NCBI GenBank assembly: GCA_002083525.1
Contig: LWDM01000065.1
Location: 3,136 to 29,378, forward strand
Source of the DNA: Proteobacteria bacterium SG_bin9
Lineage (GTDB): Bacteria; Pseudomonadota; Alphaproteobacteria; Rhizobiales; Xanthobacteraceae
Direction: 5' to 3'
Length of the DNA stretch: 26,243 nucleotides
The notes beneath the pieces are model-generated. The model saw only the letters and a list, made by a program, of their open reading frames with translations, was not told the origin of the DNA and ran no database searches. Below are positions 23,412 through 26,243 of the stretch, one piece after another; the first letter of the stretch is position 1, and every line of letters starts with the position of its first letter. Made by a program: the position numbers and the translations under genes.

Positions 23412-24328
23412 GCGGAGGGAGCAGGTGCCGCGTCAGCGGGCGGAGCATCGGGGAACGCAGACTTCGGAACCGGCTGCGCCGCCGGAGATTTCATCAGCAA
23501 CCGGCACAACCGCGCGAGCGTCGGCCGCAACTCGTGGCGATGCACCACCATGTCGACCATGCCATGCGACTTGAGATATTCGGCGCGCTGGAAGCCCTCC
23601 GGCAGTTTCTCGCGGATCGTCTGCTCGATCACGCGCGCACCGGCAAAACCGATCAGCGCGCCGGGCTCGGCGATCTGCACGTCACCGAGCATCGCATACG
23701 ATGCGGTGACGCCGCCGGTGGTCGGATTGGTCAGCACCACGATGTACGGCAGCTTCGCCTCGCGCAGCATCTGAATTGCCACCGTCGTGCGCGGCATCTG
23801 CATCAGCGAGAGAATGCCTTCCTGCATGCGCGCGCCGCCGGAGGCCGCGAACATGATGAAAGGCGATTTCTTCTCGACGGCGAGTTCGAGGCCTTTCACG
23901 ACGGCTTCACCTGCCGCCATGCCGAGCGAACCGCCCATGAAGTCGAAGTCCTGCACGGCGATGACGGTCGGCAAACCTTCGAGCTTGCCGTAACCGACCT
24001 TCACCGCATCATTCATGCCGGTCTTGGTGCGCGCATCCTTGATGCGATCGACATACTTGCGCTCGTCGCGGAACTTCAACGGATCGGGCGCCACTTCAGG
24101 AAGCGCGATGTCGTACCAGGTCTCGTTGTCGAAGATCGACTTCAGGCGCGCGGCCGCGCCCATGCGCATGTGATAGTTCGATCCGGGAATGACGAACTGG
24201 TTGTTCTCGACGTCCTTGTAGAACACGAGCTGCCCGGAATCCGGACACTTGATCCAGAGGTTCTCCGGCGTTTCGCGCTTGAGGATGCTGCGAATCTTCG
24301 GCCGGACGACGTTGGTGATCCAGTTCAT
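23408..24328 (-). CDS. accD: acetyl-CoA carboxylase carboxyltransferase beta subunit, zinc ribbon degenerate
   Basis: AccD pairs with AccA to transfer carboxyl from biotin to acetyl-CoA, the first step of fatty acid synthesis. The carboxyltransferase core is intact in 306 residues: GAAARLKSIFD, KVGYGKLEG, GGSLGMAAGEA, SGGARMQEG and TNPTTGGVTASYAMLGD. The N-terminal zinc ribbon is not. Of the four cysteines in E. coli AccD only C28 remains. The others read S31, I47 and S50 (KCPDSGQ and FVIPGSNYHMRM). From memory this is usual for Hyphomicrobiales. GGAG lies about six bases before the ATG. The trpA stop is 119 bases upstream. The accD stop overlaps the folC GTG start. Confidence 0.96.
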   Translation of the reverse strand: MNWITNVVRPKIRSILKRETPENLWIKCPDSGQLVFYKDVENNQFVIPGSNYHMRMGAAARLKSIFDNETWYDIALPEVAPDPLKFRDERKYVDRIKDARTKTGMNDAVKVGYGKLEGLPTVIAVQDFDFMGGSLGMAAGEAVVKGLELAVEKKSPFIMFAASGGARMQEGILSLMQMPRTTVAIQMLREAKLPYIVVLTNPTTGGVTASYAMLGDVQIAEPGALIGFAGARVIEQTIREKLPEGFQRAEYLKSHGMVDMVVHRHELRPTLARLCRLLMKSPAAQPVPKSAFPDAPPADAAPAPSA

Positions 24329-24383
24329 GATCGGCTCCGCGGGGCTGGTCTCACACCACGCATTGATGAATCATTCAGGCGCT

Positions 24384-24412
24384 TATATGGACGCCGCCTG
24401 CCCGCCGGGCAA
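24384..24412 (-). promoter_or_regulatory. candidate promoter for accD-folC
   Basis: On the minus strand TTGCCC (24412-24407) and CATATA (24389-24384) are separated by 17 bases, a good sigma-70 layout in the 119-base trpA-accD gap. The -35 box overlaps a small hairpin (TGCCCGCCGGGCA, 24399-24411). It would let accD be expressed independently of trpBA. Confidence 0.4.
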
Positions 24413-24447
24413 CCCGCGGGAGAGTGAATAAAACGCTTGAAAAACGC

Positions 24448-25280
24448 CTACTCTGCAGCCTGCGGCGCCGCCCGTACACCCTGCGCCAGCACCTTCACCA
24501 GATCGGCGACGGCATTAACCGTCCCTGTCGTGGCGCGGTTCTCCGCATCAAGACTCGCCTTCAAAGCTTCGACCAGCGCGGTGCCGACCACCGCGCCATT
24601 GGCGTTGCTTGCGATCGCGCGCGCCTGATCCGGCGTGCGGATACCGAAACCGACGCAGACCGGCAGCGCCGTATGCCGCTTGATGCGGGCGACGGCGGCG
24701 GCGACCTGCGCCGTGTCGGCGCTGGCGGCGCCGGTGATGCCGGTGATCGAGACATAGTAAACGAAGCCGGACGTATTCGCGAGCACGGCCGGCAGACGCT
24801 TGTCGTCGGTCGTCGGCGTCGCAAGGCGAATGAAGTTCAATCCGGCCTTCAGCGCCGGAATGCACAGCTCGTCGTCTTCCTCCGGCGGCAGATCGACGAT
24901 GATCAAGCCATCGACGCCCGCAACCTTGGCGTCGGCGAGAAACTTGTCGACGCCGTAGATGTAGATCGGGTTGTAGTAACCCATCAGCACGATCGGCGTC
25001 GCGTTGTCGCCCGTGCGGAACGAACGCACCAGATCGAGCGTCTTCTTCAGCGTCATGCCCGCTTTCAGTGCGCGCAGACCCGCCGCCTGAATCGCCGGAC
25101 CGTCCGCCATCGGATCGGTGAACGGCATGCCGATCTCGATGATGTCGGCGCCCGCCTGCGGCAGCGCCTTGATGATCGCGAGCGAGGTCGCGGGATCGGG
25201 ATCGCCTGCCATCAGGAAGGTGACGAAGGCCGAGCGGCCCTGCTTCTTCAGCTCGGCGAAACATGTGTCGATACGCGTGG

Positions 25281-25284
<4 letters not shown>
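24448..25284 (-). CDS. trpA: tryptophan synthase alpha chain
   Basis: TrpA cleaves indole-3-glycerol phosphate and passes indole through a tunnel to TrpB. The 278-residue protein has both catalytic acids, E50 in DIIEIGMPFTDP and D61 in ADGPAIQ, matching E49 and D60 of E. coli. VLMGYYNPIY, LIIVDLPPEE and VCVGFGI are also present. The start is GTG, sharing GTGA with the trpB stop, as expected for an alpha-beta complex made in equal amounts. Confidence 0.97.

Positions 25285-26243
<959 letters not shown>

Overview
The window looks like a chromosomal housekeeping segment of a high-GC alphaproteobacterium. Gene order and protein features point to the Hyphomicrobiales, most likely the Bradyrhizobium/Rhodopseudomonas/Afipia group. 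Supporting signs are a DivL-type pseudo-histidine kinase, AddAB in place of RecBCD, a TsaE-AmgK fusion, zinc-site-less AccD and MoeB, and dispersed intergenic palindromes of the type common in those genomes. I see no phage, insertion sequence, CRISPR array or RNA gene.

Layout. Positions 1-371 hold no gene but are rich in inverted repeats. Then come a MoeB/ThiF-family adenylyltransferase (minus), a secreted peptidoglycan-binding protein with a degenerate trypsin-like domain (plus), a palindromic repeat, and mutM preceded by a VOC-family gene (minus). A plus-strand run follows: ubiE-ubiB (quinone synthesis), coaBC-dut (CoA synthesis and dUTP removal), divL-tsaE/amgK (cell-cycle control, tRNA t6A and cell-wall sugar recycling), a PilZ gene, murU, addB-addA (double-strand break repair) and trxA, closed by a good intrinsic terminator. 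On the minus strand, trpB (partial)-trpA, accD-folC and a metallophosphoesterase gene run toward trxA.

Six gene pairs overlap by exactly four bases (ATGA or GTGA), so coupled translation is probably widespread here: ubiE/ubiB, coaBC/dut, divL/tsaE-amgK, addB/addA, accD/folC and trpB/trpA. AmgK and MurU would convert recycled MurNAc into UDP-MurNAc. AddA and AddB form one nuclease-helicase. TrpA and TrpB form tryptophan synthase.

The most unusual object is coaBC. It carries an N-terminal FitA-like ribbon-helix-helix DNA-binding domain, normally the antitoxin of FitAB toxin-antitoxin pairs, joined by a Pro/Ala/Gly-rich linker to the CoA-biosynthesis enzyme. Three near-identical TGATATCA-like sites spaced 13-14 bp apart lie just upstream, so CoaBC may regulate its own gene. 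Its decarboxylase half also lacks the usual catalytic cysteine. A second theme is loss of canonical catalytic or metal-binding residues in recognisable proteins: DivL (His to Tyr), the trypsin-like protein (His to Gln, Ser to Thr), MoeB and AccD (zinc cysteines) and CoaC (Cys to Ala).
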